64,000 bases of DNA from Eurosta solidaginis (lineage: Eukaryota; Arthropoda; Insecta; Diptera; Tephritidae), in NCBI RefSeq assembly GCF_040869045.1, contig NW_027137008.1:124001-188000 (forward strand), given 5' to 3'. Position numbers and translations under genes: made by a program. The notes beneath the pieces were generated by a model, which was not told the origin of the DNA, ran no database searches, and was given only the letters and a program-made list of their open reading frames with translations. This document shows positions 8,404 through 23,480 of this stretch, one piece after another (positions within the stretch are counted from its first letter, which is position 1; the number at the start of each line of letters is the position of its first letter).

Positions 8404-11400
8404 TGCTTTTGTTTTTTTTAATTTGCTTACCGGGCTAAAGGTTAGCATGCTTAAAATACGTAAGTCGTTTTGTTCAACAAATTTGAGTAGATAACTCAGC
8501 AGTTGTTTAATTCTAGAGTTAAATTGATAAATAACGTGTACGAATTTGTTTAACGTATTTGTTTTGGTTACTCAACGTCTCCGTTCTCGTGTAGCCTACA
8601 TATTGCGTTTTTTTTTTATAATTTGCTTACCGGGCTAAAGGTTAGCATGCTTAAAATACGTAAGTCGTTTTGTTCAACAAATTTGAGTAGATAACTCATC
8701 AGTTGTTTGCATCAGAGCGACAATTTTTGAGATAGTTATTAAAACTTTTTAAAGGTTGTCAAACGAAGTTTCTCGTTGTATATCCATTAATTCTAGAGTT
8801 AAATTGATAAATAACGTGTACGAATTTGTTTAACGCATTTGTTTTGGTTACTCGACGTCTCCGTTCTCGTGTAGCCTACATATTGCGTTTTTTTTTTATT
8901 TGCTTAACCGGCCTAAAGGTTAGCATGCTTAAAATACGTAAGTCGTTTTGTTCAACAAATTTGAGTAGATAACTCAGCAGTTGTTTGCATCAGAGCGACA
9001 ATTTTTGAGATAGTTATTAAAATTGTTTAAAGGTTGTCAAACGTTGTTTCTCGTTGTATATCCTTTAATTCTAGAGTTAAATTGATAAATAACGTGTACG
9101 AATTTGTTTAACGCATTTGTTTTGGTTACTCGACGTCTCCGTTCTCGTGTAGCCTACATATTGCGTTTTTTTTTTTTAATTTGCTTACCGGGCTAAAGGT
9201 TAGCATGCTTAAAATACGTAAGTCGTTTTGTTCAACAAATTTGAGTAGATAACTCAGCAGTTGTTTGCATCAGAGCGACAATTTTTGAGATAGTTATTAA
9301 AACTGTTTAAAGGTTGTCAAACGTTGTTTCTCGTTGTATATCCTTTAATTCTAGAGTTAAATTGATAAATAACGTGTACGAATTTGTTTAACGCATTTGT
9401 TTTGGTTACTCGACGTCTCCGTTCTCGTGCAGCCTACATATTGCGTTTTTTTTTTTAATTTGCTTACCGGGCTAAAGGTTAGCATGCTTAAAATACGTAA
9501 GTCGTTTTGTTCAACAAATTTAAGTAGATAACTCCTCAGTTGTTTGCATCAGAGCGACAATTTTTGAGATAGTTATTAAAACTGTTTAAAGGTTGTCAAA
9601 CGTTGTTTCTCGTTGTATATCCTTTAATTCTAGAGTTAAATTGATAAATAACGTGTACGAATTTGTTTAACGCATTTGTTTTGGTTACTCGACGTCTCCG
9701 TTCTCGTGTAACCTACATATTGCGTTTTTTTTTTTTAATTTGCTTACCGGGCTAAAGGTTAGCATGCTTAAAATACGTAAGTCGTTTTGTTCAACAAATT
9801 TGAGTAGATAACTCAGCAGTTGTTTGCATCAGAGCGACCATTTTTGAGATAGTTATTAAAACTGTTTAAAGGTTGTCAAACGTTGTTTCTCGTTGTATAT
9901 CCTTTAATTCTAGAGTTAAATTGATAAATAACGTGTACGAATTTGTTTAACGCATTTGTTTTGGTTACTCGACGTCTCCGTTCTCGTGCAGCCTACATAT
10001 TGCGTTTTTTTTTTTAATTTGCTTACCGGGCTAAAGGTTAGCATGCTTAAAATACGTAAGTCGTTTTGTTCAACAAATTTAAGTAGATAACTCCTCAGTT
10101 GTTTGCATCAGAGCAACAATTTTTGAGATAGTTATTAAAACTGTTTAAAGGTTGTCAAACGTTGTTTCTCGTTGTATATCCTTTAATTCTAGAGTTAAAT
10201 TGATAAATAACGTGTACGAATTTGTTTAACGCATTTGTTTTGGTTACTCGACGTCTCCGTTCTCGTGTAGCCTACATATTGCTTTTGTTTTTTTTAATTT
10301 GCTTACCGGGCTAAAGGTTAGCATGCTTAAAATACGTAAGTCGTTTTGTTCAACAAATTTGAGTAGATAACTCAGCAGTTGTTTAATTCTAGAGTTAAAT
10401 TGATAAATAACGTGTACGAATTTGTTTAACGTATTTGTTTTGGTTACTCAACGTCTCCGTTCTCGTGTAGCCTACATATTGCGTTTTTTTTTTTATAATT
10501 TGCTTACCGGGCTAAAGGTTAGCATGCTTAAAATACGTAAGTCGTTTTGTTCAACAAATTTGAGTAGATAACTCATCAGTTGTTTGCATCAGAGCGACAA
10601 TTTTTGAGATAGTTATTAAAACTTTTTAAAGGTTGTCAAACGAAGTTTCTCGTTGTATATCCATTAAATCTAGAGTTAAATTGATAAATAACGTGTACGA
10701 ATTTGTTTAACGCATTTGTTTTGGTTACTCGACGTCTCCGTTCTCGTGTAGCCTACATATTGCGTTTTTTTTTTATTTGCTTAACCGGCCTAAAGGTTAG
10801 CATGCTTAAAATACGTAAGTCGTTTTGTTCAACAAATTTGAGTAGATAACTCAGCAGTTGTTTGAATCAGAGCGACAATTTTTGAGATAGTTATTAAAAC
10901 TGTTTAAAGGTTGTCAAACGTTGTTTCTCGTTGTATATCCTTTAATTCTAGAGTTAAATTGATAAATAACGTGTACGAATTTGTTTAACGCATTTGTTTT
11001 GGTTACTCGACGTCTCCGTTCTCGTGCAGCCTACATATTGCGTTTTTTTTTTTAATTTGCTTACCGGGCTAAAGGTTAGCATGCTTAAAATACGTAAGTC
11101 GTTTTGTTCAACAAATTTAAGTAGATAACTCCTCAGTTGTTTGCATCAGAGCGACAATTTTTGAGATAGTTATTAAAACTGTTTAAAGGTTGTCAAACGT
11201 TGTTTCTCGTTGTATATCCTTTAATTCTAGAGTTAAATTGATAAATAACGTGTACGAATTTGTTTAACGCATTTGTTTTGGTTACTCGACGTCTCCGTTC
11301 TCGTGTAACCTACATATTGCGTTTTTTTTTTTAATTTGCTTACCGGGCTAAAGGTTAGCATGCTTAAAATACGTAAGTCGTTTTGTTCAACAAATTTGAG

Positions 11401-14400
11401 TAGATAACTCAGCAGTTGTTTGCATCAGAGCGACCATTTTTGAGATAGTTATTAAAACTGTTTTAAGGTTGTCAAACGTTGTTTCTCGTTGTATATCCTT
11501 TAATTCTAGAGTTAAATTGATAAATAACGTGTACGAATTTGTTTAACGCATTTGTTTTGGTTACTCGACGTCTCCGTTCTCGTGCAGCCTACATATTGCG
11601 TTTTTTTTTTTAATTTGCTTACCGGGCTAAAGGTTAGCATGCTTAAAATACGTAAGTCGTTTTGTTCAACAAATTTAAGTAGATAACTCCTCAGTTGTTT
11701 GCATCAGAGCGACAATTTTTGAGATAGTTATTAAAACTGTTTAAAGGTTGTCAAACGTTGTTTCTCGTTGTATATCCTTTAATTCTAGAGTTAAATTGAT
11801 AAATAACGTGTACGAATTTGTTTAACGCATTTGTTTTGGTTACTCGACGTCTCCGTTTTCGTGTATCCTACATATTGCGTTTTTTTTTAATTTGCTTACC
11901 GGGCTAAAGGTTAGCATGCTTAAAATACGGAAGTCGTTTTGTTCAACAAATTTGAGTATATAACTCAGCAGTTGTTTGCATCAGAGCGACAATTTTTGAG
12001 ATAGTTATTAAAACTGTTTAAAGGTTGTCAAACGTTGTTTGTCGTTGTATATCCTTTAATTCTAGAGTTAAATTGATAAATAACGTGTACGAATTTGTTT
12101 AACGCATTTGTTTTGGTTACTCGACGTTTTCGTTCTCGTGTAGCCTACATATTGCGTTTTTTTTTTTTTTAATTTGCTTACCGGGCTAAAGGTTAGCATG
12201 CTTAAAATACGTAAGTCGTTTTGTTCAACAAATTTAAGTAGATAACTCCTCAGTTGTTTGCATCAGAGCGACAATTTTTGAGATAGTTATTAAAACTGTT
12301 TAAAGGTTGTCAAACGTTGTTTCTCGTTGTATATCCTTTAATTCTAGAGTTAAATTGATAAATAACGTGTACGAATTTGTTTAACGCATTTGTTTTGGTT
12401 ACTCGACGTCTCCGTTCTCGTGTAACCTACATATTGCGTTTTTTTTTTAATTTGCTTACCGGGCTAAAGGTTAGCATGCTTAAAATACGTAAGTCGTTTT
12501 GTTCAACAAATTTGAGTAGATAACTCAGCAGTTGTTTGCATCAGAGCGACCATTTTTGAGATAGTTATTAAAACTGTTTAAAGGTTGTCAAACGTTGTTT
12601 CTCGTTGTATATCCTTTAATTCTAGAGTTAAATTGATAAATAACGTGTACGAATTTGTTTAACGCATTTGTTTTGGTTACTCGACGTCTCCGTTCTCGTG
12701 CAGCCTACATATTGCGTTTTTTTTTTTAATTTGCTTACCGGGCTAAAGGTTAGCATGCTTAAAATACGTAAGTCGTTTTGTTCAACAAATTTAAGTAGAT
12801 AACTCCTCAGTTGTTTGCATCAGAGCAACAATTTTTGAGATAGTTATTAAAACTGTTTAAAGGTTGTCAAACGTTGTTTCTCGTTGTATATCCTTTAATT
12901 CTAGAGTTAAATTGATAAATAACGTGTACGAATTTGTTTAACGCATTTGTTTTGGTTACTCGACGTCTCCGTTCTCGTGTAGCCTACATATTGCTTTTGT
13001 TTTTTTTAATTTGCTTACCGGGCTAAAGGTTAGCATGCTTAAAATACGTAAGTCGTTTTGTTCAACAAATTTGAGTAGATAACTCAGCAGTTGTTTAATT
13101 CTAGAGTTAAATTGATAAATAACGTGTACGAATTTGTTTAACGTATTTGTTTTGGTTACTCAACGTCTCCGTTCTCGTGTAGCCTACATATTGCGTTTTT
13201 TTTTTTATAATTTGCTTACCGGGCTAAAGGTTAGCATGCTTAAAATACGTAAGTCGTTTTGTTCAACAAATTTGAGTAGATAACTCATCAGTTGTTTGCA
13301 TCAGAGCGACAATTTTTGAGATAGTTATTAAAACTTTTTAAAGGTTGTCAAACGAAGTTTCTCGTTGTATATCCATTAAATCTAGAGTTAAATTGATAAA
13401 TAACGTGTACGAATTTGTTTAACGCATTTGTTTTGGTTACTCGACGTCTCCGTTCTCGTGTAGCCTACATATTGCGTTTTTTTTTTATTTGCTTAACCGG
13501 CCTAAAGGTTAGCATGCTTAAAATACGTAAGTCGTTTTGTTCAACAAATTTGAGTAGATAACTCAGCAGTTGTTTGCATCAGAGCGACAATTTTTGAGAT
13601 AGTTATTAAAACTGTTTAAAGGTTGTCAAACGTTGTTTCTCGTTGTATATCCTTTAATTCTAGAGTTAAATTGATAAATAACGTGTACGAATTTGTTTAA
13701 CGCATTTGTTTTGGTTACTCGACGTCTCCGTTCTCGTGCAGCCTACATATTGCGTTTTTTTTTTTTAATTTGCTTACCGGGCTAAAGGTTAGCATGCTTA
13801 AAATACGTAAGTCGTTTTGTTCAACAAATTTAAGTAGATAACTCCTCAGTTGTTTGCATCAGAGCGAAAATTTTTGAGATAGTTATTAAAACTGTTTAAA
13901 GGTTGTCAAACGTTGTTTCTCGTTCTATATCCTTTAATTCTAGAGTTAAATTGATAAATAACGTGTACGAATTTGTTTAACGCATTTGTTTTGGTTACTC
14001 GACGTCTCCGTTTTCGTGTAGCCTACATATTGCGTTTTTTTTTAATTTGCTTACCGGGCTAAAGGTTAGCATGCTTAAAATACGTAAGTCGTTTTGTTCA
14101 ACAAATTTAAGTAGATAACTCCTCAGTTGTTTGCATCAGAGCGACAATTTTTGAGATAGTTATTAAAACTGTTTAAAGGTTGTCAAACGTTGTTTCTCGT
14201 TGTATATCCTTTAATTCTAGAGTTAAATTGATAAATAACGTGTACGAATTTGTTTAACGCATTTGTTTTGGTTACTCGACGTCTCCGTTCTCGTGTAACC
14301 TACATATTGCGTTTTTTTTTTTAATTTGCTTACCGGGCTAAAGGTTAGCATGCTTAAAATACGTAAGTCGTTTTGTTCAACAAATTTGAGTAGATAACTC

Positions 14401-17372
14401 AGCAGTTGTTTGCATCAGAGCGACTATTTTTGAGATAGTTATTAAAACTGTTTTAAGGTTGTCAAACGTTGTTTCTCGTTGTATATCCTTTAATTCTAGA
14501 GTTAAATTGATAAATAACGTGTACGAATTTGTTTAACGCATTTGTTTTGGTTACTCGACGTCTCCGTTCTCGTGCAGCCTACATATTGCGTTTTTTTTTT
14601 TAATTTGCTTACCGGGCTAAAGGTTAGCATGCTTAAAATACGTAAGTCGTTTTGTTCAACAAATTTAAGTAGATAACTCCTCAGTTGTTTGCATCAGAGC
14701 GAAAATTTTTGAGATAGTTATTAAAACTGTTTAAAGGTTGTCAAACGTTGTTTCTCGTTCTATATCCTTTAATTCTAGAGTTAAATTGATAAATAACGTG
14801 TACGAATTTGTTTAACGCATTTGTTTTGGTTACTCGACGTCTCCGTTTTCGTGTAGCCTACATATTGCGTTTTTTTTTAATTTGCTTACCGGGCTAAAGG
14901 TTAGCATGCTTAAAATACGGAAGTCGTTTTGTTCAACAAATTTGAGTATATAACTCAGCAGTTGTTTGCATCAGAGCGACAATTTTTGAGATAGTTATTA
15001 AAACTGTTTAAAGGTTGTCAAACGTTGTTTGTCGTTGTATATCCTTTAATTCTAGAGTTAAATTGATAAATAACGTGTACGAATTTGTTTAACGCATTTG
15101 TTTTGGTTACTCGACGTTTTCGTTCTCGTGTAGCCTACATATTGCGTTTTTTTTTTTTTTAATTTGCTTACCGGGCTAAAGGTTAGCATGCTTAAAATAC
15201 GGAAGTCGTTTTGTTCAACAAATTTGAGTAGATAACTCATCAGTTGTTTGCATCAGAGCGACAATTTTTGAGATAGTTATTAAAACTGTTTAAAGGTTGT
15301 CAAACGTTGTTTCTCGTTGTATATCCTTTAATTCTAGAGTTAAATTGATAAATAACGTGTACGAATTTGTTTAACTCATTTGTTTTGGTTACTCGACGTC
15401 TCCGTTCTCGTGTAGCCTACATATTGCTTTTGTTTTTTTTAATTTGCTTACCGGGCTAAAGGTTAGCATGCTTAAAATACGTAAGTCGTTTTGTTCAACA
15501 AATTTGAGTAGATAACTCATCAGTTGTTTGCATCAGAGCGACAATTTTTGAGATAGTTATTAAAACTTTTTAAAGGTTGTCAAACGATGTTTCTCGTTGT
15601 ATATCCATTAATTCTAGAGTTAAATTGATAAATAACGTGTACGAATTTGTTTAACGCATTTGTTTTGGTTACTCGACGTCTCCGTTCTCGTGTAGCCTAC
15701 ATATTGCTTTTTTTTTTTATTTGCTTAACCGGCCTAAAGGTTAGCATGCTTAAAATACGTAAGTAGTTTTGTTCAACAAATTTGAGTAGATAACTCAGCA
15801 GTTGTTTGCATCAGAGCGACAATTTTTGAGATAGTTATTAAAACTGTTTAAAGGTTGTCAAACGTTGTTTCTCGTTGTATATCCTTTAATTCTAGAGTTA
15901 AATTGATAAATAACGTGTACGAATTTGTTTAACGCATTTGTTTTGGTTACTCGATGTCACCGTTCTCGTGTAGCCTATATATTGCGTTTTTTTTTAAATT
16001 TGCTTACCGGGCTAAAGGTTAGCATGCTTAAAATACGTAGGTCGTTTTGTTCAACAAATTTAAGTAGATAACTCCTCAGTTGTTTGCATCAGAGCGACAA
16101 TTTTGAGATAGTTATTAAAACTGTTTAAAGGTTGTCAAACGTTGTTTCTCGTTGTATATCCTTTAATTCTAGAGTTAAATTGATAAATAACGTGTACGAA
16201 TTTGTTTAACGCATTTGTTTTGGTTACTCGACGTCTCCGTTCTCGTGTAGCCTACATATTGCGTTTTTTTTTAATTTGCTTACCGGGCTAAAGGTTAGCA
16301 TGCTTAAAATACGTAAGTCGTTTTGTTTAACAAATTTAAGTAGATAAATTCTTAGTTGTTTTCATCAGAGCGACACTTTTTGGGATAGTTATTAAAACTG
16401 TTTAAAGGTTGTCAAACGTTGTTTCTCGTTGTATATCCTTTAATTCTAGAGTTAAATTGATAAATAACGTGTACGAATTTGTTTAACGCATTTGTTTTGG
16501 TTACTCGACGTCTCCGTTCTCGTGTAGCCTACATATTGCGTTTTTTTTTTAATTTGCTTACCGGGCTAAAGGTTAGCATGCTTAAAATACGGAAGTCGTT
16601 TTGTTCAACAAATTTGAGTAGATAACTCAGCAGTTGTTTGCATCAGAGCGACAATTTTTGAGATAGTTATTAAAACTGTTTAAAGGTTGTCAAACGTTGT
16701 TTCTCGTTGTATATCCTTTAATTCTAGAGTTAAATTGATAAATAACGTGTACGAATTTATTTAACGCATTTGTTTTGGTTACTCGACGTTTTCGTTCTCG
16801 TGTAGCCTACATATTGCGTTTTTTTTTTTTAATTTGCTTACCGGGCTAAAGGTTAGCATGCTTAAAATACGGAAGTCGTTTTGTTCAACAAATTTGAGTA
16901 GATAACTCATCAGTTGTTTGCATCAGAGCGACAATTTTTGAGATAGTTATTAAAACTGTTTAAAGGTTGTCAAACGTTGTTTCTCGTTGTATATCCTTTA
17001 ATTCTAGAGTTAAATTGATAAATAACGTGTACGAATTTGTTTAACGCATTTGTTTTGGTTACTCGACGTCTCCGTTCTCGTGTAGCCTACATATTGCGTT
17101 TTTTTTTTAATTTGCTTACCGGGCTAAAGGTTAGCATGCTTAAAATACGTAAGTCGTTTTGTTCAACAAATTTAAGTAGATAACTCCTCAGTTGTTTGCA
17201 TCAGAGCGACAATTTTTGAGATAGTTATTAAAACTGTTTAAAGGTTGTCAAACGTTGTTTCTCGTTGTATATCCTTTAATTCTAGAGTTAAATTGATAAA
17301 TAACGTGTACGAATTTGTTTAACGCATTTGTTTTGGTTACTCGACGTCTCCGTTCTCGTGTAGCCTACATAT
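8404..17372 (+). repeat. Nested higher-order repeats marked by TGCTTTTG monomers
   Basis: A monomer variant with TGCTTTTG in place of TGCG plus T-tract recurs at 8404, 10280, 12992, 15425 and 17373 (spacings 1876, 2712, 2433, 1948). In four of the five it is followed by a monomer with the same 80-bp deletion, with junctions at 8506-8508, 10382-10384, 13094-13096 and 17475-17477. The first three then share AACGTATTTG and ACTCAACG. A second marker pair, GAGTATATAAC at 11951 and 14941 with GTTTGTCG near 12038 and 15028, repeats at 2990. These are copies of multi-monomer blocks. Confidence 0.8.
8506..8508. other. Deletion junction in a truncated monomer (80 bp lost, TTT microhomology)
   Basis: CAGTTGTTT runs straight into AATTCTAGAG, skipping the 80 bases that normally run from GCATCAGAG to TATATCCTTT. 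The shared TTT sits at the joint. The identical joint at 10382-10384, 13094-13096 and 17475-17477 shows spread of one event by block duplication. Confidence 0.85.
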
Positions 17373-20300
17373 TGCTTTTGTTTTTTTTAATTTGCTTACC
17401 GGGCTAAAGGTTAGCATGCTTAAAATACGTAAGTCGTTTTGTTCAACAAATTTGAGTAGATAACTCAGCAGTTGTTTAATTCTAGAGTTAAATTGATAAA
17501 TAACGTGTACGAATTTGTTTAACGCATTTGTTTTGGTTACTCGACGTCTCCGTTCTCGTGTAGCCTACATATTGCGTTTTTTTGTTATTTGCTTACCTGG
17601 CTAAAGGTTAGCATGCTTAAAATACGTAAGTCATTTTGTTCAACAAATTTGAGTAGATAACTCAGCAGTTGTTTGCATCAGAGCGACCATTTTTGAGATA
17701 GTTATTAAAACTGTTTAAAGGTTGTCAAACGTTGTTTCTCGTTGTATATCCTTTAATTCTAGAGTTAAATTGATAAATAACGTGTACGAATTTGTTTAAC
17801 GCATTTGTTTTGGTTACTCGACGTCTCCGTTCTCGTGCAGCCTACATATTGCGTTTTTTTTTTTAATTTGCTTACCGGGATAAAGGCTAGCATGCTTAAA
17901 ATACGTAAGTCGTTTTGTTCAACAAATTTAAGTAGATAACTCCTCAGTTGTTTGCATCAGAGCGACAATTTTTGAGATAGTTATTAAAACTGTTTAAAGG
18001 TTGTCAAACGTTGTTTCTCGTTGTATATCCTTTAATTCTAGAGTTAAATTGATATATAACGTGTACGAATTTGTTTAACGCATTTGTTTTGGTTACTCGA
18101 CGTCTCCGTTCTCGTGTAGCCTACATATTGCTTTTTTTTTTTTAATTTGCTTACCGGGCTAAAGGTTAGCATGCTTAAAATACGTAAGTCGTTTTGTTCA
18201 ACAAATTTGAGTAGATGACTCAGCAGTTGTTTGCATCAGAGCGACAATTTTTGAGATAGTTATTAAAACTGTTTAAATGTTGTCAAACGTTGTTTCTCGT
18301 TGTATATCCTTTAATTCTAGAGTTAAATTGATAAATAACGTGTACGAATTTGTTTAACGCATTTGTTTTGGTTACTCGACGTCTCCGTTCTCGTATAGCC
18401 TACATATTGCGTTTTTTTTTTAATTTGCTTACCGGGCTAAAGGTTAGCATGCTTAAAATACGTAAGTCGTTTTGTTCAACAAATTTGAGTAGATAACTCA
18501 GCAGTTGTTTGCATCAGAGCGACAATTTTTGAGATAGTTATTAAAACTATTTAAAGGTTGTCAAACGATGTTTCTCGTTGTATATCCTTTAATTCTAGAG
18601 TTAAATTGATAAATAGCGTGTACGAATTTGTTTAACGCATTTGTTTTGGTTACTCGACGTCTCCGTTCTCATGTAGCCTACATATTGCGTTTTTTTTTTT
18701 TAATTTGCCTACCGGGCTAAAGGTTAGCATGCTTAAAATACGTAAGTCGTTTTGTTCAACAAATTTAAGTAGATAACTCCTCAGTTGTTTGCATCAGAGC
18801 GACAATTTTTGAGATAGTTATTAAAACTGTTTAAAGGTTGTCAAACGTTGTTTCTCGTTGTATATCCTTTAATTCTAGAGTTAAATTGATAAATAACGTG
18901 TACGAATTTTTTTAACGCATTTGTTTTGGTTACTCGACGTCTCCGTTCTCGTGTAGCCTACATATTGCGTTTTTTTTTAAATTTGCTTACCGGGCTAAAG
19001 GTTAGCATGCTTAAAATACGTAAGTCGTTTTGTTCAACAAATTTAAGTAGATAACTCCTCAGTTGTTTGCATCAGAGCGACAATTTTTGAGATAGTTATT
19101 AAAACTGTTTAAAGGTTGTCAAACGTTGTTTCTCGTTGTATATCCTTTAATTCTAGAGTTAAATTGATAAATAACGTGTACGAATTTTTTTAACGCATTT
19201 GTTTTGGTTACTCGACGTCTCCGTTCTCATGTAGCCTACATATTGCGTTTTTTTTTTTTAATTTGCCTACCGGGCTAAAGGTTAGCATGCTTAAAATACG
19301 TAAGTCGTTTTGTTCAACAAATTTAAGTAGATAACTCCTCAGTTGTTTGCATCAGAGCGACAATTTTTGAGATAGTTATTAAAACTGTTTAAAGGTTGTC
19401 AAACGATGTTTCTCGTTGTATATCCTTTAATTCTAGAGTTAAATTGATAAATAGCGTGTACGAATTTGTTTAACGCATTTGTTTTGGTTACTCGACGTCT
19501 CCGTTCTCATGTAGCCTACATATTGCGTTTTTTTTTTTTAATTTGCCTACCGGGCTAAAGGTTAGCATGCTTAAAATACGTAAGTCGTTTTGTTCAACAA
19601 ATTTAAGTAGATAACTCCTCAGTTGTTTGCATCAGAGCGACAATTTTTGAGATAGTTATTAAAACTGTTTAAAGGTTGTCAAACGTTGTTTCTCGTTGTA
19701 TATCCTTTAATTCTAGAGTTAAATTGATAAATAACGTGTACGAATTTTTTTAACGCATTTGTTTTGGTTACTCGACGTCTCCGTTCTCGTATAGCCTACA
19801 TATTGCGTTTTTTTTTTAATTTGCTTACCGGGCTAAAGGTTAGCATGCTTAAAATACGTAAGTCGTTTTGTTCAACAAATTTGAGTAGATAACTCAGCAG
19901 TTGTTTGCATCAGAGCGACAATTTTTGAGATAGTTATTAAAACTATTTAAAGGTTGTCAAACGATGTTTCTCGTTGTATATCCTTTAATTCTAGAGTTAA
20001 ATTGATAAATAGCGTGTACGAATTTGTTTAACGCATTTGTTTTGGTTACTCGACGTCTCCGTTCTCATGTAGCCTACATATTGCGTTTTTTTTTTTTAAT
20101 TTGCCTACCGGGCTAAAGGTTAGCATGCTTAAAATACGTAAGTCGTTTTGTTCAACAAATTTGAGTAGATAACTCAGCAGTTGTTTGCATCAGAGCGACA
20201 ATTTTTGAGATAGTTATTAAAACTATTTAAAGGTTGTCAAACGATGTTTCTCGTTGTATATCCTTTAATTCTAGAGTTAAATTGATAAATAGCGTGTACG

Positions 20301-22260
20301 AATTTGTTTAACGCATTTGTTTTGGTTACTCGACGTCTCCGTTCTCGTGTAGCCTACATATTGCGTTTTTTTTTTTAATTTGCTTACCGGGCTAAAGGTT
20401 AGCATGCTTAAAATACGTAAGTCGTTTTGTTCAACAAATTTGAGTAGATAACACATCAGTTGTTTGCATCAGAGCGACAATTTTTGAGATAGTTATTAAA
20501 ACTATTTAAAGGTTGTCAAACGTTGTTTCTCGTTGTATATCCTTTCATTCTAGAGTTAAATTGATAAATAACGTGTACGAATTTGTTTAACGCATTTGTT
20601 TTGGTTACTCGACGTCTCCGTTCTCGTGTAGCCTACATATTGCGTTTTTTTTTTTTAATTTGCTTACCGGGCTAAAGGTTAGCATGCTTAAAATACGTAA
20701 GTCGTTTTGTTCAACAAATTTGAGTAGATAACTCAGCAGTTGTTTGCATCAGAGCGACAATTTTTGAGATAGTTATTAAAACTATTTAAAGGTTGGCAAA
20801 CGATGTTTCTCGTTGTATATCCTTTAATTCTAGAGTTAAATTGATAAATAACGTGTACGAATTTGTTTAACGCATTTGTTTTGGTTACTCGACGTCTCCG
20901 TTCTCGTGTAGCCTACATATTGCGTTTTTTTTTAATTTGCTTATCGGGCTAAAGGTTAGCATGCTTAAAATACGTAAGTCGTTTTGTTCAACAAATTTGA
21001 GTAGATAACTCAGCAGTTGTTTGCATCAGAGCGACAATTTTTGAGATAGTTATTAAAACTATTTAAAGGTTGCCAAACGTTGTTTCTCGTTGTATATCCT
21101 TTAATTCTAGAGTTAAATTGATAAATAACGTGTACGAATTTGTTTAACGCATTTGTTTTGGTTACTCGACGTCTCCGTTCTCGTGTAGCCTACATATTGC
21201 GTTTTTTTTTTAATTAGCTTACCGAGCTAAAGGTTAGCATGCTTAAATTACGTAAGTCGTTTTGTTCAACAAATTTGAGTAGATAACTCATCAGTTGTTT
21301 GCATCAGAGCGACAATTTTTGAGATAGTTATTAAAACTATTTAAAGGTTGGCAAACGATGTTTCTCGTTGTATATCCTTTAATTCTAGAGTTAAATTGAT
21401 AAATAGCGTGTACGAATTTGTTTAACGCATTTGTTTTGGTTACTCGACGTCTCCGTTCTCGTGTAGCCTACATATTGCGTTTTTTTTTTTAATTTGCTTA
21501 CCGGGCTAAAGGTTAGCATGCTTAAAATACGTAAGTCGTTTTGTTCAACAAATTTCAGTAGATAACTCCTCAGTTGTTTGCATCAGAGCGACAATTTTTG
21601 AGATAGTTATTAAAACTGTTTAAAGGTTGTCAAACGTTGTTTCTCGTTGTATATCCTTTAATTCTAGAGTTAAATTGATAAATAACGTGTACGAATTTGT
21701 TTAAAGCATTTGTTTTGGTTACTCGACGTCTCCGTTCTCGTCTAGCCTACATATTGCGTTTTTTTTTTTAAATTTGCTTACCGGGCTAAAGGTTAGCATG
21801 CTTAAAATACGCAAGTCGTTTTGTTCAACAAATTTAAGTAGATAACTCCTCAGTTGTTTGCATCAGAGCGACAATTTTTGAGATAGTTATTAAAACTGTT
21901 TAAAGGTTGTCAAACGTTGTTTCTCGTTATATATCCTTTAATTCTAGAGTTAAATTGATAAATAACGTGTACGAATTTGTTTAACGCATTTGTTTTGGTT
22001 ACTCGACGTCTCCGTTCTTGTGTAGCCTACATATTGCGTTTTTTTTTAAATTTGCTTACCGGGCTAAAGGTTAGCATGCTTAAAATACGTAAGTCGTTTT
22101 GTTCAACAAATTTGAGTAGATAACTCATCAGTTGTTTGCATCAGAGCGACAATTTTTGATATAGTTATTAAAACTATTTAAAGGTTGTCAAACGTTGTTT
22201 CTCGTTGTATATCCTTTAATTCTAGAGTTAAATTGATAAATAACGTGTACGAATTTGTTT

Positions 22261-22274
22261 AACGCACTGTTTAA
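22261..22274. other. Fusion junction in a truncated monomer (AACGCA/CTGTTTAAAGG)
   Basis: The normal GTTTAACGCATTTG is replaced by GTTTAACGCACTGTTTAAAGG, joining two places in the monomer and removing about 184 bp. The same junction recurs near 23480, 26759 and 30039, where it bounds the 3.28-kb units. Confidence 0.85.
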
Positions 22275-23480
22275 AGGTTGTCAAACGGTGTTTCTCGTTG
22301 TATATCCTTTAATTCTAGAGTTAAATTGATAAATAACGTGTACGAATTTGTTTAACGCATTTGTTTTGGTAACTCGACGTCTCCGTTCTCGTGTAGCCTA
22401 CATATTGCGTTTTTTTTTTATAATTTGCTTACCGGGCTAAAGGTTAGCATGCTTAAAATACGTAAGTCGTTTTGTTCAACAAATTTGAGTAGATAACTCA
22501 GCAGTTGTTTGCATCAGAGCGACAATTTTTGAGATAGTTATTAAAACTGTTTAAAGGTTGTCAAACGTTGTTTCTCGTTGTATATCCTTTAATTCTAGAG
22601 TTAAATTGATAAATAACGTGTACGAATTTGTTTAACGCATTTGTTTTGGTTACTCGACGTCTTCGTTCTCGTGTAGCCTACATATTGCGTTTTTTTTTTA
22701 TAATTTGCTTACCGGGCTAAAGGTTAGCATGCTTAAAATACGTAAGTCGTTTTGATCAACAAATTTGAGTAGATAACTCAGCAGTTGTTTGCATCAGAGC
22801 GACAATTTTTGAGATAGTTATTAAAACTGTTTAAAGGTTGTCAAACGTTGTTTCTCGTTGTATATCCTTTAATTCTAGAGTTAAATTGATAAATAACGTG
22901 TACGAATTTGTTTAACGCATTTGTTTTGGTTACTCGACGTCTTCGTTCTCGTGTAGCCTACATATTGCGTTTTTTTTTTTTTTAATTTGCTTACCGGGCT
23001 AAAGGTTAGCATGCTTAAAATACGTAAGTCGTTTTGTTCAACAAATTTGAGTAGATAACTCAGCAGTTGGTTGCATCAGAGCGACAATTTTTGAGATAGT
23101 TATTAAAACTGTTTAAAGGTTGTCAAACGTTGTTTCTCGTTGTATATCCTTTAATTCTAGAGTTAAATTGATAAATAACGTGTACGAATTTGTTTCACGC
23201 ATTTGTTTTGGTTACTCGACGTCTCCGTTCTCGTGTAGCCTACATAATGCGTTTTTTTTTAAATTTGCTTACCGGGCTAAAGGTTAGCATGCTTAAAATA
23301 CGTAAGTCGTTTTGTTCAACAAATTTGAGTAGATAACTCATCAGTTGTTTGCATCAGAGCGACAATTTTTGATATAGTTATTAAAACTATTTAAAGGTTG
23401 TCAAACGTTGTTTCTCGTTGTATATCCTTTAATTCTAGAGTTAAATTGATAAATAACGTGTACGAATTTGTTTAACGCAC

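Noticed and set aside
15058..15240. 60-codon minus-strand open frame in the satellite
   Set aside because: Single monomer where chance changes removed stops; neighbouring monomers do not keep the frame.
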